A stretch of 64,000 nucleotides of DNA from Siphonodentalium dalli (lineage: Eukaryota; Mollusca; Scaphopoda; Gadilida; Siphonodentaliidae), in contig CP136066.1 of the NCBI GenBank assembly GCA_032622095.1, forward strand, positions 228,226,961 to 228,290,960. Reading direction: 5' to 3'. The notes under the pieces were generated by a model. That model was given only the letters and a program-made list of their open reading frames with translations. It was not told the origin of the DNA and made no database searches. Both the position numbers and the translations under genes were made by a program. Shown here in pieces: positions 63,247-64,000 of the stretch. Positions within the stretch are counted from its first letter, which is position 1. Each line of letters opens with the position of its first letter.

Positions 63247-63625
63247 TTAAGCCGATACGCTGTATGCTAAACGAGATCGTCGCTCGGTGGCGCTTACAAT
63301 TTGTTAACAATATGTCGGTTAAATGCATAAAAGTAAACATTTTAATGAAAATATTGATGTCTACTGTAGATATTTCAAATAAAACACTATATTTAATGTA
63401 TATAAGGCATTTAAAACCTTGTTCTCGGTTGTTCTCGGTTGTTCTCGGTAAATAGGGTGACCCGTCACATGCAATGATCGACGAACACACGACATGTCAG
63501 TGTTTACGTTCTATTATTTGTCGGATTTTAAGGATAAACGACACGTAGGTGAGTGGATGGTTTCACACTTGTATTAGTATTTAGTTGATAAATACATGTG
63601 CGTTGGTCCTAATTGTTACTTTTAT

Positions 63626-64000
63626 AGGAATCATATTTTTGGCGATATTTTCTCAATTTCTGCGTTCAGATGTGAACTGTCATTACATTGCAAAGATTAA
63701 TGTGGTTTCTTTTACCAAGAACGGATTAAAATGACGGAAACAGAAAATGCGAGAGTTTCGCCCACATTTGACTGTAAACTAGTCGGGCCTACAGGTGATA
63801 AATACTAAATGTGTGAGTGAGTACTCAGCCTATATATATGTTGTCTTTATTAAACACCTTGAAAATAAGAGTTTAATGGGATGTTCATGGATCATGTTGG
63901 TTGGAAATGGGTTGTAGGCCTATATTAATTAATGCACACGATCAATCTGTATGCCCTTGTTTCCGTGGCACTGGCTGATTGCACTGCATGAGTTCTTGTC
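63626..64000. other. Right flank, nothing recognised
   Basis: About 375 bp of unique AT-rich sequence to the window end without an open frame, RNA gene or repeat that I can identify. Confidence 0.4.

Larger units (their letters stand above)
61314..63472 (+). mobile_element. 2,141-bp Mutator-like (MULE) transposon with 9-bp target duplication
   Basis: The element spans 61,323-63,463. Inverted ends share CTATTTACCGAGAACAACCG and continue as three ACCGAGAACA iterations, about 44 bp in all. The outermost bases differ slightly (GGACCTC against GGGTCACC). Both sides carry GTCACATGC (61,314-61,322 and 63,464-63,472), the 9 bp expected for MULEs. It encodes decayed pieces of a PHD, OTU-like and MULE transposase protein. 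The insertion splits the right arm of the outer element. The left arm (around 55,985-55,998) shows the corresponding uninterrupted site. Confidence 0.92.
55833..63625. mobile_element. Outer transposon with ~380-bp inverted arms, containing nested insertions
   Basis: The left arm 55,833-56,213 is the reverse complement of 61,094-61,322 continuing at 63,473-63,625. Anchors include TTGAATTGTATCAGGCTACC, CTACACGCATGCGCA, TGACATG/CATGTCA and AAATACATGTGCGTTGGTC. The right arm is split by a 2,141-bp MULE. Without it the element would be about 5.64 kb. It carries a fragment resembling hAT transposase close to the left arm. Target duplications were not found, so superfamily and exact ends are open. 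Confidence 0.78.

Overview
This looks like a fragment of an animal nuclear genome, probably a lophotrochozoan and most likely a mollusc. It is AT-rich, with long non-coding stretches, spliced genes, a B-box/coiled-coil protein of the type expanded in bivalves, a tRNA-derived SINE with an ATCA-type tail, and several DNA transposons nested in one another. No bacterial or organellar features were seen. The phylum is an inference from element types and protein style, not from a database search.

Layout. (1) Positions 1-38,682 are almost entirely one minisatellite: a 53/55-bp unit (with 51- and 48-bp variants), roughly 680 copies by length. It is already in progress at base 1, so the array extends beyond the window. 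It holds nested higher-order duplications (exact 2,238-bp and ~4.1-kb tandem copies, 807-bp and ~5.2-kb offsets). One 1.67-kb non-satellite island (27,749-29,420) breaks it. (2) 38,683-48,744 is one minus-strand gene in two exons (48,523-48,744 and 40,032-41,360; 516 aa predicted). It encodes a B-box zinc finger, a coiled coil and a beta-rich C-terminal domain. Its 7.16-kb intron is filled with mobile DNA: a 3.79-kb element with 8-bp target duplications that contains a ~0.8-kb-arm inverted repeat, and a SINE whose target duplication copied the splice donor itself. The 3' end of the gene is partly tandem-duplicated, and the downstream copy carries a 662-bp transposon. (3) 48,745-54,735 is non-coding: dispersed repeats, a Harbinger-like MITE (51,364-51,740), G/C homopolymer runs and a short inverted-repeat element. 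(4) 54,746-55,710 is a foldback element with a near-perfect 108-bp-arm hairpin. (5) 55,833-63,625 is a nested transposon stack. An outer element with ~380-bp inverted arms contains a fragment resembling hAT transposase, an inner element with CTAACTGGGACC-rich inverted ends, and a 724-bp MITE with 9-bp target duplications. A 2,141-bp Mutator-like (MULE) element encoding PHD, OTU-like and MULE transposase pieces has jumped into its right arm.

The only gene that looks intact is the B-box protein. The MULE open reading frame is decayed. A two-exon coding candidate (58,741-58,842 plus 59,064-59,342) has good splice signals and a poly(A) signal but no family I recognise. No convincing tRNA or rRNA gene, CRISPR array or bacterial-type operon is present.
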